Positions 43,623 to 56,750 of a DNA stretch of 64,000 bases are shown piece after piece (positions within the stretch are counted from its first letter, which is position 1; each line of letters opens with the position of its first letter). Where the stretch lies: contig OU612068.1 in assembly GCA_914767715.1 (NCBI GenBank), positions 28,646,001 through 28,710,000 on the forward strand. The letters run 5' to 3'. A program made the position numbers and the translations under genes. Source of the DNA: Membranipora membranacea. Lineage: Eukaryota; Bryozoa; Gymnolaemata; Cheilostomatida; Membraniporidae. The notes beneath the pieces are model-generated. The model was not told the DNA's origin. It ran no database searches and worked only from the letters and a program-made list of their open reading frames with translations.

Positions 43623-45990
43623 TGAGTTAGTACACCAACAGATATGTTCTATGAATTCCTATGTTCCCATCTAAAATTTTAACACATAGTTTTTAGTCTG
43701 GGCGGGGGACATCTGAGCAACTGGAGTGCGGTTGTGATTGTTATTTGAAAACGCGGATAGGTGTTGTCAGTTTAAAACAAATATTTTACTAATTTCCTGG
43801 GATTGGGGAGAGAGGCAAGGAGAGTATTGGTAGATTAGGGTGTGAGGGATTGCGAGGCATTAATCAGAGGGATAAGACATGGTGGTATATCTCACAACTA
43901 GGAGCAAGGAGTCAACACTTGATATCAAATACTGACAAGTCAAAAGCAAGAATAATGAATAATATCCAGTCACACAAATAAATAAGTTGCACTTGAATTT
44001 TATATAGTCCGAACAAGAAAATGTTGTTTTGGTCTAAACAATTCAAGACATTCTACCCAAGAACATATTCTGCCTCAAATTCATTTATAAAGACACTGCA
44101 TTCCATTGATATTCCAGAGACCAAAAATCACTAAACCTGAAGTTTCATGCTTCGCACTAGCATAGTTTGTTCCCTATGCTGGCAGGTGATATTGCAAAAG
44201 TCGGGTTTTGGGCCTGGCAAAGTTGGTTATTAAAGAGTCATGCTCTTAGCTCTAATGAGGAAACAACTCTGTTTAGCTGACAAGTTTTCCAAATCCATTG
44301 ACGGTCAAGGTACTTACAAAATTTGTTATGGGATATAAACAACAGAATTTAAGACAAAAGGAAACACCAGCCTCCTCATTTTAGTGAATTTCCATATTTT
44401 ATTTAGTGAAGTATAGTCCAGTTTAGTGCTGATACTGTTCAAAGGGTTTGCAAATCTCTTTAGGGTTAAGTTATTATGATTTTCTGAAAAAAATTGTTAA
44501 CACTCATTTCCATACAATTACATTTCTGGGCAAGGCCATTAGATATAACCGCTAGAACTTGTGATAAAAACCTATGCAAGGTGTTGTCGGGTCCGCTAAT
44601 TGGAAAATCTTAGCTGTGAGCGAGGTAAATGAGGCATATATTTGAGCTGATTGGACTGTACAGTTGCTTTGATAATAATAGAGGAGATAGAAGAAGTAGT
44701 TAGAGTTATAATTAACGGCCCCTATCCATTAGAACAAATTGGGGGCAGATTGATCTTAAAGGCTATACCCAAAGTCCAATACCATCGATTTTCTTATCAT
44801 GCAAATCTGACATAACTTTATCATAAGTAACTGCCTGGCTATAACATGCATTGGTCTTTAGGTAGTCTTTAAGTGGAGATTTTTATTTGTAATTTTAAGT
44901 CTTGCATAGCACGCTGATGCTTGACTATAAAGTATTTCCTTGTTCAGAGTAATGCACCCCAATATTTCCTCACTAACTGTCGCTCAATGTTTGCTGAAGG
45001 TTCCCTGCATGCCATCATAAAGAATAATTCGCAATACTTACCAAGAAACATTAGCAACATCGAACCAATACCTATTGCATACTAATTTTCAGAATACAAA
45101 TCGTGTTTTGTATGGCCGCTTACATTTATTTGCTCAGCTTGAACTTTTGACGAAAAAAAACTAAAAAAATGTGCATAAATATTACGGTAGTGTGAGATAG
45201 TAAAAAATTCTTCACACAAACAATAGAAATGATGAATCGCTGCTGACAACAAATTAGTTATTATAATCATAAATAATTCTTGACATGACTTTCTCATATA
45301 ACTTGTGAAAAAGCATCAACATTGTCAGAACATAATTGCAGTGCTCAACTAGCAGCAGAATTACTCACTGGGCCTACGTTGCCTCAGATTTTTATTTAGA
45401 TTCCCTGAGCACTTTGGAAAAGCAGTTGAAAAAATTATTTGAGACCTCTGTCTAATCGACTGGAATGCACAAACAGCTTACACCAGAGCTTAAGTCACAT
45501 GATTACCTGCCTGAAATTATTGTGTCAACACCTGAAAATTCATTTCACTATCAAAACAAAGACTTTATACTAACCTGACATTAGCCATGGTATCACAAGG
45601 GACATAAAAATATTTACAATAGACAGTCAAAAACTTGGTCATGTTCATTGAGTGATCTTGAGTGACTTTTTTTGAGGAGACATATGGAGTATAAATTCAG
45701 GTTAGTAACAGTCAGTCGATGGAGCCTGGGATAGTCTCAGTCAACGCAGTCAGTTTTGTCATAGTGTTGTCTACTAAATTTATTCGGGCACACAACTTTG
45801 AACCAACCTCTGAGCATGATCAGCCATCATGTAAAATTTGGGCACTTAAATAACTTTGCGACACTAATGTCACAAAGTTTTTGATCAATGTAGCCTACGA
45901 TAGGTAAGACCATTCCATATTGGGCCTTCAAAGGCCAACGCCGCATAAACATTATTTAACAAAGTACTAAATCTCACATATTTCACAGAG
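43623..45990. other. Intergenic, nothing recognised
   Basis: No exon, RNA gene or clear repeat was seen. The minus frame at 45297-45082 is AT-rich and unsupported. Confidence 0.4.
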
Positions 45991-46765
45991 AACTGTATCT
46001 CCAAGTGGAGATGAGCATGATAAGACCACCGTCACCTAGAACAAGGCAGCTCGCTACTCAGCTAATTCTACCCCTCCCCGCACCCCAAGAACATGCCACG
46101 AATATGGTATAATTAGCATAAATCTTATTTTGTTATAATAACATCACCGAATACAAACTGCACTACAATTTCATACATAAGACGATACTATGTATAATAA
46201 AAAGTATGCTTACTATTTATTTATTTATTATGTATTACATATTATGTATGTATTTATTATTATGTATGGCTGTTACTGTTACCATATGCCAAAAAATGAC
46301 AACACACAGAAAACTGTACCTCCAAGTAGCGATGAGCATGATAAGACCACCGCCACCTAGTACATGGCTGCTAACGACTCACATTTTCTACCCCTCCCCC
46401 AAAGACCATGGTCATGACTATGGTATAATTATAATAAATCTTATTTTGTTATAATAAAATCACCGAAACAAACTGAACTACAATCTCATCCAGATAACAA
46501 TATTATGTATATTAAAATGTATGCTTACTATTTATTTATTTATTATGTATTACGTATTATGTATGTATGTTTATGTATGGCTGTTACTGTTACCATATGC
46601 CAAACTGTATCTCCAAGTAGCGACGAGCATGATAAGACCACCGCCACCTAGTACTAGGCGGCAAACTACTCAGCTAAATCTACCTCTTCCTCCAAGACCT
46701 TGCCATGAATATGGTATAAATATTATACATTTTTAATTTGTTAAAATAACATCACCAAATACAAA
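45991..46765. repeat. Tandem repeat, about 300-bp unit, 2.5 copies
   Basis: Units start at 45991, 46312 and 46603, each with aactgta[tc]ctccaagt then gagcatgataagaccacc. The first two continue through a TTTA-rich block to tgttactgttaccatatgcc. The third stops after acatcaccaaatacaaac, directly against a reverse-transcriptase fragment. Confidence 0.93.
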
Positions 46766-46776
46766 CATGAAAGTAC

Positions 46777-47432
46777 ATGAAAGCAATCGACACAAATATA
46801 TTTTCCAATGATCCCAAAATTTTAAAATCAAATGTTCATAAAATTGAACAATGGTGCTTGAGTAATAAATTGATTTTAAACTACACAAAAACATTTCAGG
46901 TAATTCTTAAATCCCAAAATAAGCAAATTGTAGATCCTGAACAGTACCAAATTAAACTTGGTAATCAGGTTTTAGAGACAAAAAATAGCACCAAGTTTCT
47001 CGGCATTCACCTTGATGAGAGCATTATTTTTAAAACCCATATTTTAGAAGTTTGTCGGAAATTGAACTGCATCCTATTTTAATGCGTAGTGTACGACCAT
47101 ATTTCGATATTCCTACGATGATCAATTTGTATTACACATTCTTTCATCCACATTTAATTTATGGTATTGAGTTTTATGGTCATGCCGCAAATTGTCATCT
47201 TAATCAAATCTATTTACTTCAAAAATCAGCTCTTTGTGTCATACTCAAAATCCGCCCACGTGGTCATGTGACCTCTTACTTCTCTGAGTATCAAATTATG
47301 CCCATTGAAATGCTTTTTAAATACCGATATTTGTTACATTTTAATAATACTCGCCTTTATGGGGAGTTAGAAATCCAAACCCCTGCCATTACAGCCACTA
47401 GGTCGAAGGAAAAATTTGCCCCAAATTGTTAA
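46777..47432 (+). mobile_element. 5'-truncated, frameshifted non-LTR RT fragment
   Basis: Two overlapping plus frames (46777-47082 and 47052-47432) give the tail of a LINE reverse transcriptase. DTNIFSNDP marks the end of the YADD box, then come IEQWCLSNKLILNYTKT, KFLGIHLDESI and, after a frameshift near 47060, YYTFFHPHLIYGIEFYG. The catalytic palm upstream is absent. Several LINE clades (Jockey, CR1) share these motifs, so the clade is uncertain. Confidence 0.88.
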
Positions 47433-47454
47433 TTGTTATTGTTAATCATAGATT

Positions 47455-48127
47455 AAGTCGTTTTGATTTGCCATTGCAAGGCCATCTTTTCAAAATCTTT
47501 CAGGGTCACTCAGCATCGGTGAAATAGTTGTATTTTTGTGTTTTGTATTTCATATGATTTTTCATAAAATATTTGTGTGATGCGATCCCGCACTCTATAT
47601 TAGCAATTGACTACCAGAATAGGATGTTAACTTAATCCACCCGTTAGCCAAGCCATCGTCCACACTACGATGAAGTTAGAGGCAAGTCGACTTGGCATCC
47701 CACAAAAATGTGGTGCAATGCCCTTTGTCAGAGACACATGAAAGCAATCCTGGCGCATTCACCAAAACATGAAATTTGAAGGTACCTGGCCAGTTTATCG
47801 AATCACTAAATATGCTTAGTTGCCAAGTTTGGAGTGTGGAGCAAAGTTGACCTGCCTGTGCCATGCATCAAAAACATTTACATAGGCTTATTTGACCAGA
47901 TTAAACCTGAAACGCAGTGTTTGAGATGAGATATTTTGCCAGGAGTTAGGTTGCTTTGACTTGCCACCACAAGCATCTTCTCACAATCTTTCAGTGCCGT
48001 TTGGCAATGGTGAAATATTTCTATTCTTACAGATATAATTTGACTGTTCACGCAAGGCTCCTGTGATGCGATCCTGCACTCTATTAGCAATTGACTACCA
48101 GGATAGGACTTAATCCATTCGATGGCC
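47455..48127. repeat. Direct repeat, two ~190-bp copies about 490 bp apart
   Basis: Copy 1 at about 47455-47650 and copy 2 at about 47947-48127 share aatctttcag, ggtgaaatatt-like sequence and gatgcgatcc...gcactctat...ttagcaattgactacca. The copies are diverged and follow the RT fragment, so they may be LINE 3' ends or an unrelated repeat. Confidence 0.75.
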
Positions 48128-48138
48128 ACAGTTGGATG

Positions 48139-50153
48139 GGTTTCAATTAGGATGCAGCTAAATACAATTTAGCGGACATTTAGCTGAGCTTTAACCAGAT
48201 TTTAGCAGCCACTTATCCATGTTGCAATAAGCCCCAGCTATAACTTGGCAAGCAGATTGATATGTATCGTGGCGAAATCTCACTTTATCACTGAGTTTAG
48301 GTGTCTGTGATTTTTTATGCTGATTGGGCACTGCAGATAGTTTGATGAGTATTTATTGATATCATTTAATCAATTAGCATATTTGACATATATAATATAA
48401 TGCTGGCTGAGTGATAGCTGCCTGAAACAGAAAAAACAGCCATGTAATATGTGGCTAAACATCAGCTAAATGTATGCGAAATTTATGCCCCAATTGGTGG
48501 GTGGCTTAGCTTTAGCTGACTTTTAGCCGCAAAAGCAAGGCTGAAAGCCAGCCAAATCTGTAATTGAAGCCACCCCCTGATGCCCTGCATGCCTGGGTTC
48601 TCTGATCAGCCGGTGTCCTTCATGCTGTGTTCCCTGTGGTGGGCGTTAACATTTTACTGGTGATTCCCGCAGCAGCTGGTGCTTCCGCTATTGGATATTC
48701 CTCTTCTGCACTGGTTGTGAGATACTTGTCCTAGATTCCATTTGGTTTCCCATTTGAGGAACTAAACTGGAGCTGTGCAGCTGGATCTGGGTTCAATTAG
48801 GATGCAGCTAAATGTCGGCTAAATTGTATTTAGCAGACATTTAGCTGAGCTAAAGTATTTATATTATTTAATCAATTAGCATATATAACAAAATAAAATG
48901 TTGATGAGTGAAAGCTGCCTGAAACAGAACAGCCAATATGAATAGCTAAACATCAGCTCAGTCTATGCTAAATTTATGCTTAGTGAAACCCAAACTAGGG
49001 AATGGCTGTGCTTTTAGCTGACTTTTAGCAGCAAATGCACGGCTAAAAGCCAGCTAAATCTGTAATTGAACCACCCCTCCCCCTGGTGTCCTGCATGCAA
49101 AGGTACTCCGAACATGCAAGGACAGCCCATTTGCAGAGGTGACTTTTTTCGTTTTCCTTGAAATTATGATGCCACAGGTTGAAGTGTTGTGGTTCACAAT
49201 CAGACGAGGAGCAGCAATTGAGGTCGTAGTAATTGGGTCATAGTAACTGGGTCTTTGTCTCCTGCTACTGGCTTTTAAAGATTAAACTAGGTGAATAAAA
49301 TAAATCAGCACTCGCGCTGCATTGTTGTGACGCCACTTGTGTGCGCTGAACAAACAACGCTGTGTTGTGAGATGTTTTCCACGCCTGCTGTCTGCTATAG
49401 CCCATCTAAGGGAGTGGGTTCTCTCTCAGCAGCTGGTATTCTGCATGCTCGTACTCTCTCTGAGCAGCTGGGGCAGGTTTCAATTAGGAATTAGCAAAGA
49501 TTTAGCTGAGTTTTAGCCAGATTTGGTAGCCACTTATCAATGTTCCAATTAGCCCCTGCTGTAACTCAGCCAAGTAAATCGACATTCATTGTGGAGAAAT
49601 CTCACACTATCACTGAACACAAAGGAGTTTTATGTCTATTTTTCACTGATTGATTACACTTTGATGGGTCGTTATTTATAATGTTACTCAATTAGCATGT
49701 ATTACATATGAGTGAATGATAGCTAAACAGCTAAAAAAATATGGCTAAACATCAGCTAAGTCTCTGCCAAGTTTATGCTAATCGAAACCCGAATTAGTGA
49801 GTGGCTGTGGCTTTAGCTAACTTTCAGCATCGAATGCACGGCTAAAAGTCAGCTAAATCTGTGATTGAACCACCCACCTCCCCCCTGAAATGAGTGGCTG
49901 TGCTTTTAGCTGACTTTTAGCAGCGGATGCACAGCTAAAAGTCAGCTAAATCTGTAATTGAACCACTCACAACCCCTGGAATGAGTGGCTGTGCTTTTAG
50001 CTGACTTTTTAGCAACAGATGCACTGCTAAAAGTCAGCTCAATCTGTGATCAAACCACCAACCTCCGCCCTGCAATGAGTGGCTGTGCTTTTAGCTGACT
50101 TCTAGCAGCGGATTCACCGCTGAAAGCCAGCTAAATCTGTAATCGAACCACCC
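48139..50153. repeat. MITE-like family with self-complementary AGCTAAA motifs
   Basis: Three related elements (about 48139-48572, 48789-49076 and 49476-49875) start ggtttcaattag or ggttcaattag and end taattgaa(g)cc, so GGTTCAATTA forms the terminal inverted repeat. Each ends in a hairpin (ttagctgacttttagc ... gctaaaagtcagctaaa). After the third element a ~93-bp hairpin unit is repeated in tandem to 50153. The spacers also repeat (tcctgcatgc, then gttctctga), indicating larger tandem duplication units of 650-900 bp. Confidence 0.88.
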
Positions 50154-53100
50154 CCCTTGCTGTCCTGCATGCTTAGGTTCTCTGAGTAGTGGGTTTCCTA
50201 CATGCCTGTGTTCTCTGTAGTGGGCGCGGTGCGTCTTCTGCTTGCTTCAACTTCCCCTTGCTTAACTCAAATACCAGAGCCTCCCAACTTCCTGGCAGAC
50301 TGCCTGACAGGCAAGGACAGCTCATCTGCTGCGGCTTTTAAGAACTAAACTAGGTGAATTAAATAAATCAACACCTATACTGCATTGTTGTGAAGCCAGT
50401 TGGAATTCTAAGAATCTCATAAAGCAGATGCATTAGAAAGTGTACACTTTTCTCCAATCCCTAGACCGGTGGCAACAGGTCTGAGAATAAATTTACTTTA
50501 CAAATAAATTTACTCGATGCAAACGTTAACTTTTTTTTTAACTTGAAATTGCCATTGCGATGTTTATTTAATAGGTCAAAGAGTTGACACCAAAATGGGT
50601 ATCAGACAACTCATTTCTACAATTATGATCCTCTTATAAAATTAATATTAATATGGTCAGGGCAGTTAACTCTGTCATCATCTGCAATGATGAAAAACCA
50701 GCAAAACCAAACCAGGCGTTTAATTTGGAAGTAAGGTCTGCAGTAATGGTTCAGCACATTTAAGCTATCTATGGTATCCCCGCAACAGCTTACAACTAAA
50801 ATTAAAACCGACACACATTGGGTCATTTTGAAATCTCAGGTAGACTTACATTATTTCTAAGCTACGAAAGCAAGGAGAACAAAATATAACTCAAAAAAAG
50901 CAATTGGAAACTTCACTTGGACTGCAGGTGACAACCAGGACATTTCATTGGCATTAACATTACACTTACACATTACACTTTAATACATGCAGTAGAATAT
51001 CCTCTCGTCGAAACACTATTTTTAGGCCTGTTGCTTGCCGAACACAAAAACGTGCCAAATCTTTTTTCCCATTTTTTATGTCTTATCTGAACAAGTGATA
51101 ATTTTGCCTAGTAGACTTTTTTTTATTCTTTACACTGTTAACATTCAATTATCATACAATGATACCGAATGTAAAATAAACTGAAACTGAAATCACCACA
51201 ACCCCTAGAACATACTGGCTAATCTGTAGAATTTGTAAATTGGAAGTGAGCCTTTTTTATTCTTTTATTTAGTTATCAACCATTAATCAGACAAGTACTT
51301 TAATTAAGAAGGAGATCATTACTAATATTTTAGGAAAGATTTATCATTGGCTGAGTTCTAGTGAGCTTAAAAGCTGGAAATACTGAGCTTAGAACAAAGT
51401 TATCTCTAAATGACTTTTGGTTATCATTGGGTTTGCATGTTGCGCTGTATGACTAAAAGTGTAAAAGTAATTATTTAGATTTTTTGCCTACTGTAAAATA
51501 TGATTTACCTAGCCTGCCTTGACAAGCTTGCAAGACAGGCTATGATTTAAGGTACTTACTAAAATTCTTACACTCACTATAAGTACATAACTTTTTCAGT
51601 TCAGTACGTATAATATTTGATTGAAAGGTATATCAACTTAATTGAAAACTATTGACTATACGCATCTTGATAGGAATATCGACGAACTATACCATTGCTC
51701 GCCATGTAAAGATGAATAAAAAAAGACTGCTAAGCCCTAATACGTACCAATATCAATAAAATCCTTTCAAGATTACCTTATTTTATTTCTCACTAACAAG
51801 GCATGTTAACAGCACCCCACAATGCATGATAAAAAATCTGAAGATTCCAGGAGGTATAGCTCACGAAGTCAATTGCTTCAAACCCTGCACCCTGCTCGAG
51901 CGTTGAGGTGTACTCCTTAATTCAGGAGTTATGTCATTTATGTGTACGGGGACACAACTACTGTTAATTCTAAGAAGTTTTGTCTAACTGTTGAATATTG
52001 CAAAGCTATTGATAGACTGAGAGTAGGATGAATGAAGGATAATATGGTTCTTCTATAAGTGATTACTGATTATGACAGTATAGTGTGTTGGATTTATGTG
52101 ATCCTATATTGTCATTACTTTATCAGCTCCATTTTGTCTCTAGGCCTACGACTATGAGCTGTTAACAAATTCAGTCAGTATTGTCACAATTTATGATCGC
52201 TTGTATCTGCTCATTGGGTCCGAGACATAAGCATTTTTTAAAGCTCAATGAATTCACACAGCTCCATATGCCCCATCTCAAAAGTCACTCTCCATACACC
52301 AGACCATAGTCAATAGTTGTCGGAATGGTTATGTACGTTCATTCTTTGGTCAAAAATAATTTAAGACAATCTTGTTGATAGCAAAATCAGGTTCCAGGTG
52401 AAATTTGATTCTGGCAGGAACACTGCTCTACATGCAGAGAGACAGAATGTTTGTGTTACATCCCTTTCACTTAGTCAGATGTCTCAACAACAAAAATAAA
52501 ATCTATAAAACAATTATGAAAACTGTCAAGCTTGCTTGACTCATGATACCCTCACCCAACAGTGTAATTAGTATACGGTGAGATTGTGATTGTTGGCGCC
52601 TCAAGAGATTTGGTGCATCCAGAATTTCAGAGCTGAATTTTGTTGAAGCGTCCAAGAATTGTACACAGTGTCTAAAGTCTATGATGATTCACCTGAAACA
52701 GAAAATAAAAGCCACCTTTATTTATGAAGAATTGCATCAGCCAAGTACAGTGTAAGTCACTTAATTCAGACTCCAGAGGGCCAAAGAATTATGAATTGTT
52801 CTAATTACAAAAGTGCCAGCTCGCAGGAATTTCCAACAGGTGGGGCTCAGTTCAGGCATTCAACAAAAAGAAACATTTTATTTGCTGTATTATGGCTCTG
52901 CAAGTCGGTAATGGAAATAAAACTGAATATGGAGTTACTTTCTTACTTGGTCAGAGAAGACAACTTCAAATTTCAATTACACCTTCGAATTATCAGGGTG
53001 TAAAAACCATTGGCTGAGCTGGGACCACAATCAGGTGTTTGAATTGACTGGGATTTCATATTTACAGGCCTGGATTTAACCAATTTATACTGTATTAGCA

Positions 53101-53301
53101 AGACCATTTTGTATCCCCTCGATGTGGGTGAATGTGGTTACATGAAAGGCCATGAAAACTTTTTACATAAGAAAAAGTGCTGCTAAAGATCTGTAACATT
53201 ATATCAACAGTAAGGAAACAAATTAAAACAAACAAGTTGTCTCAAAAGCCGTTTCATTGTGCAACAGAGAGAATTACACAACTCATTGAGATGCAAAGTA
53301 T
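50154..53301. other. Intergenic, nothing recognised
   Basis: No exon or mobile element identified. A small inverted repeat (agcctgcct...agacaggct, near 51511-51542) is the only structure noticed. Confidence 0.4.
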
Positions 53302-54240
53302 TGTTTCAGTCTCGCTCCATAAAATTCCCTCCCTTCACCTTGTAAGTTTAGTATGATGAGATTGCTAGAAGCTGCCATCTCCGTTTAAGACTGATGCAAA
53401 AAAAAAAAAAATAACACAGGGAAAAAAATCATCAAATTTATAAAGATATTCTGCTCCAATCTCAAACTTCATTACTCCACACTGTCTGCACAATTTTTTC
53501 CATAATGATAATCAGCTCAAATAATGTCAAACTCTGCTCTGTGGATGATAATGGAATTATACTACCATCGACTCAGGCAAATTTTGTGAAGTAGTTACAA
53601 CTGCATTCCAACATGCTCTGAGCAAGGAATCAAGTTTCTTACCTATGGATGTTAGATTTCCAACTGATGACTTGGATAGTTCATCTAAATACAGTCACAG
53701 GTTACTATTGAGTACGTAAATATGATTAAATCCTCTTCTGATCGACTCCCTGGTATTCTTTGAGTTCTCCTCAGATCCTAAAACGATAGCATAACATATA
53801 TATGACTTTAAAATGTGAGAACTCATGCAGACCAAGTTTGCCTGAATTCAGAATTGCTTCCCCCTACCGCTAAACAGTGGAAGGGGAGCAAACCGGAATG
53901 CATGCAAACATGACCGAACTTGATATCGAACTCCTAGCACAAGGGCCATCCCAATGATTTAATTTCAACTATGCTTTAGGGCTCTCTCATATATCAGTAC
54001 AACTCGGTTAATTTATCAAGACTAGTAAAACAAATTTGACAAACAAAAATGCTTGATGCATGTTCAATTGTCAAGACCCAGGATTGCAGTCAAGAAAACT
54101 GAAATTCAACGTGGAGATGGACGGAAAAAAAGGGGCACCGTAATAAATATTCATCATTCACTGTAACAAGATAAACATATAAAAGGTGAAGTATACGAAA
54201 CAACAGACGCCATAACCAACCGAACATGGGGAGTCTATAT
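53302..54240. repeat. Segmental duplication, copy A
   Basis: Runs from gtttcagtctcgctcc to cataaccaaccgaacatggg. It matches copy B in the same orientation (54287-57029) but lacks the inserted foldback elements. The matched landmarks are agctgccatctccgttt, tttataaa...tctgt, aagggcca, and ggattgcagt...aattcaacgt. Confidence 0.88.
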
Positions 54241-54397
54241 TCCTGTTTGTTTCATTGATCAATGGTGGACGTATTGTCTTACATCATGTTTCTGTCTCGC
54301 TCCACAAATATCTTCCTTCACCTTGTAAGTTGAGTACGATGAAGTTGCTAGTAGCTGCCATCTCCGTTTCAGACTGATAAAAAAAGATTGACTAATA

Positions 54398-54905
54398 GAC
54401 AGTTTTCTGAGCTCTGATTTAGGCCTCAGTTCAGAGTTGTCCTCTCTCCAGTTTGGTACTTTTAACCCACGCCAGATAGGAAAAACGTGCTGAAAAGAGG
54501 GTTATCTTGATAACCGCTTATAATAGGATAAAAATTATTTTTGATTCAGAATCTGCAGCATTGAAAACTCAAATGGACATAGTTCGGAAAATCATTTTAG
54601 TATTTGGATGGTCATTTATAGCATTTTCTGCCTGTTTTGCGGACAATTTGGCAGAATTTTTCATGAGTTTTGTCACTAAAATTAAGATTGATCAACATTC
54701 AAGCCTCCAATGATTTGGAAACCCTGTGTCACAGGGTTTTCAATGGTGCAGACTCTGAATCAAAAATCATTTTTATCCTAACATCAGCGGTTTTCAAGAT
54801 AACCCTCTTTCAGCAGGTTTTTCCTATGCAGCGTGGGTTTAAAGTACCAAACTGGAGAGAGGGCAACTCCGAATTGGGGCATAAATAAGAGCTCAGAAAA
54901 CTGTC
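54398..54905. mobile_element. 508-bp foldback element
   Basis: Ends gacagttttctgagctc and its exact complement. The arms are about 175-190 bases (to about 54575 and from about 54715), pairing through ccagtttggtacttt, aagagggttatcttga and tgattcagaatctg. No coding capacity. It is absent from duplication copy A, which supports insertion after the duplication. Confidence 0.88.
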
Positions 54906-55363
54906 AATGCAAGAACACAGTGAAAGAAAATTAAAAAATTTATAAAAATTTCTGGTTCCCATCTCGAATTTCTTTACTCCTAACTCTGTCTGCCCAATTT
55001 TCTTCATGTAGTCAGCTAAAACCTAGTAACAATGTAGTTTGAGTGCTCAAACTCTGCACTGTGGAATGATTATATAGTCAAGCTAGACAGAGTATGCCCA
55101 CTTTAACTAGTTACAACTGCATTCCAACACGCTCTCAGAATGGAAACAAGTTTCTTACCTAAGGAGTTTAGCTTATCAACTAATGACTTGGATACTTCAT
55201 TTGTAATACAAGTAGTTATTGAGGTCAGCCATATCAACTCCGATGTTCATCTTATGAACTCCCTGGTATTCTTTGATTTCTCCTCAAACCCTGAAAGAAT
55301 GAAATAGAAATTTACAACAATTTTGCAATGTTGAGACGTCCAGCGCAAGGGCCAACTCAGTGA

Positions 55364-56750
55364 TTAAGGTAATGTCAAAGACCGATCCGAATATCAACAT
55401 ATCATATACCGTTGGAAAGCTGCCGAGCTACTGAAAATGAATACCTGAACAAAAACTTGATTTCATGACGTTGTTTCATTTTAGGGAGGAAATGAGGCAG
55501 AAAACGCTCTTTTTGTCGATGCAGATTGAGCAGTCAAATTAATTGCAAGAAATTTCAAATCAGGTGGAATGTATACTTAGAGATTGCGTTCATCGTAAAA
55601 TTTGATTTTTTTTTATATATGACTAGTCTAAATTGACTTTTTACGTCACGCCATACAACGTATTTTTTTGTGAAGCCGTGAAAATATGTGAAATTTCAAT
55701 CATAAATTCACAACAGATCATAGGCTCGAATCAAAATTTATTATGATTTTCTCTTAGAGTACTCTTAAAAATGTCATACACATTGACTTTAAAAAAATTA
55801 GCTTGCATATTGCAGTGACAGTAGACTCTCGAATGCGGCTAATATTTTCGCCACCTTTGTATAACGCCAAACATGCTGTCCAAATAACCATTATTGTGGC
55901 CAAACAAAGTTTTTTTGAAAGTTCTCACATACGAAGCCGCTTTCATTAACCATGGTGCACACAGGAAATGCCAACATAATTTTTCATTGCATCTTCATTT
56001 TTCTTGAATTTAACGCAAAAGAATGCCAAAAAACAGCTATTTTTAGGGACTTTTGAAGTCTTTTTAAGGACTTTTGAGGTGTTTTTTGGCATTCTCTTGC
56101 GTTAAATTAAAAAAAAATGAAGATGCAATGAAAAATTATGTTGGCATTTCTTGTGTGCACCATGGTTAATGAAAGCGACTTCGTATGTGAGAACTTTCAA
56201 AAAAACTTTGTTTGGCCACAATAATGGTTATTTGGACAGCATGTTTGGCGTTATGCAAAGGTGGCGAAAATATTAGCCGCACTCGAGAGTCTACTGTCAC
56301 TGCAATATGCAAGCTAATTTTTTGAAAGTCAATGTGTATGACATTTAAGAGTACTCTAAGAGAAAATCATAATAAATTTTGATTCGAGCCTATGATCTGC
56401 TGTGAATTTATGATTGAAATTTCACATATTTTCACGGCTTCACAAAAAAAATGCGTCGTATGGCGTGACGTAAAAAGTCAATTTAGACTAGTCATATATC
56501 AGAGAAAATTAAATTTTATGATGAATGCAATCTCTAAGTATACATTCCACATGTTTTGAAACATTTTGCAATTACTTTGACTCCTCCATCTGCATTGACA
56601 AAAACAGCGGCTTTTGCCTCATTTCCTCCCTAAAATGTCACAACGTCATGGAATCAAGTTTTTGTTCAGGTATTCATTTTCAGTAGCTCGGCAGCTTTCC
56701 AATGGTATATGATATGTTGATATTCGGATCGGTCTTTGACATTACCTTAA
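55364..56750. mobile_element. 1.39-kb long inverted-repeat (foldback) element
   Basis: Nearly the whole element is two complementary arms of about 690 bases meeting near 56057, with the ends TTAAGGTAATGTC and GACATTACCTTAA. A TTAA at each outer end is the target-duplication type of piggyBac elements, though TTAA is self-complementary and could be part of the repeat. About 35 more bases outside also look complementary. No transposase is encoded. A worn relative lies at 26330-26885. Confidence 0.92.

Noticed and set aside
48139-50153. Possible CRISPR-like array because of regular repeats and spacers
   Set aside because: The repeats are long, self-complementary, variable in length and in an animal genome; the spacers are themselves repeated.
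54507-54888. Two plus-strand frames of about 70 codons
   Set aside because: They lie in the arms and loop of a foldback element and have no protein-family features.
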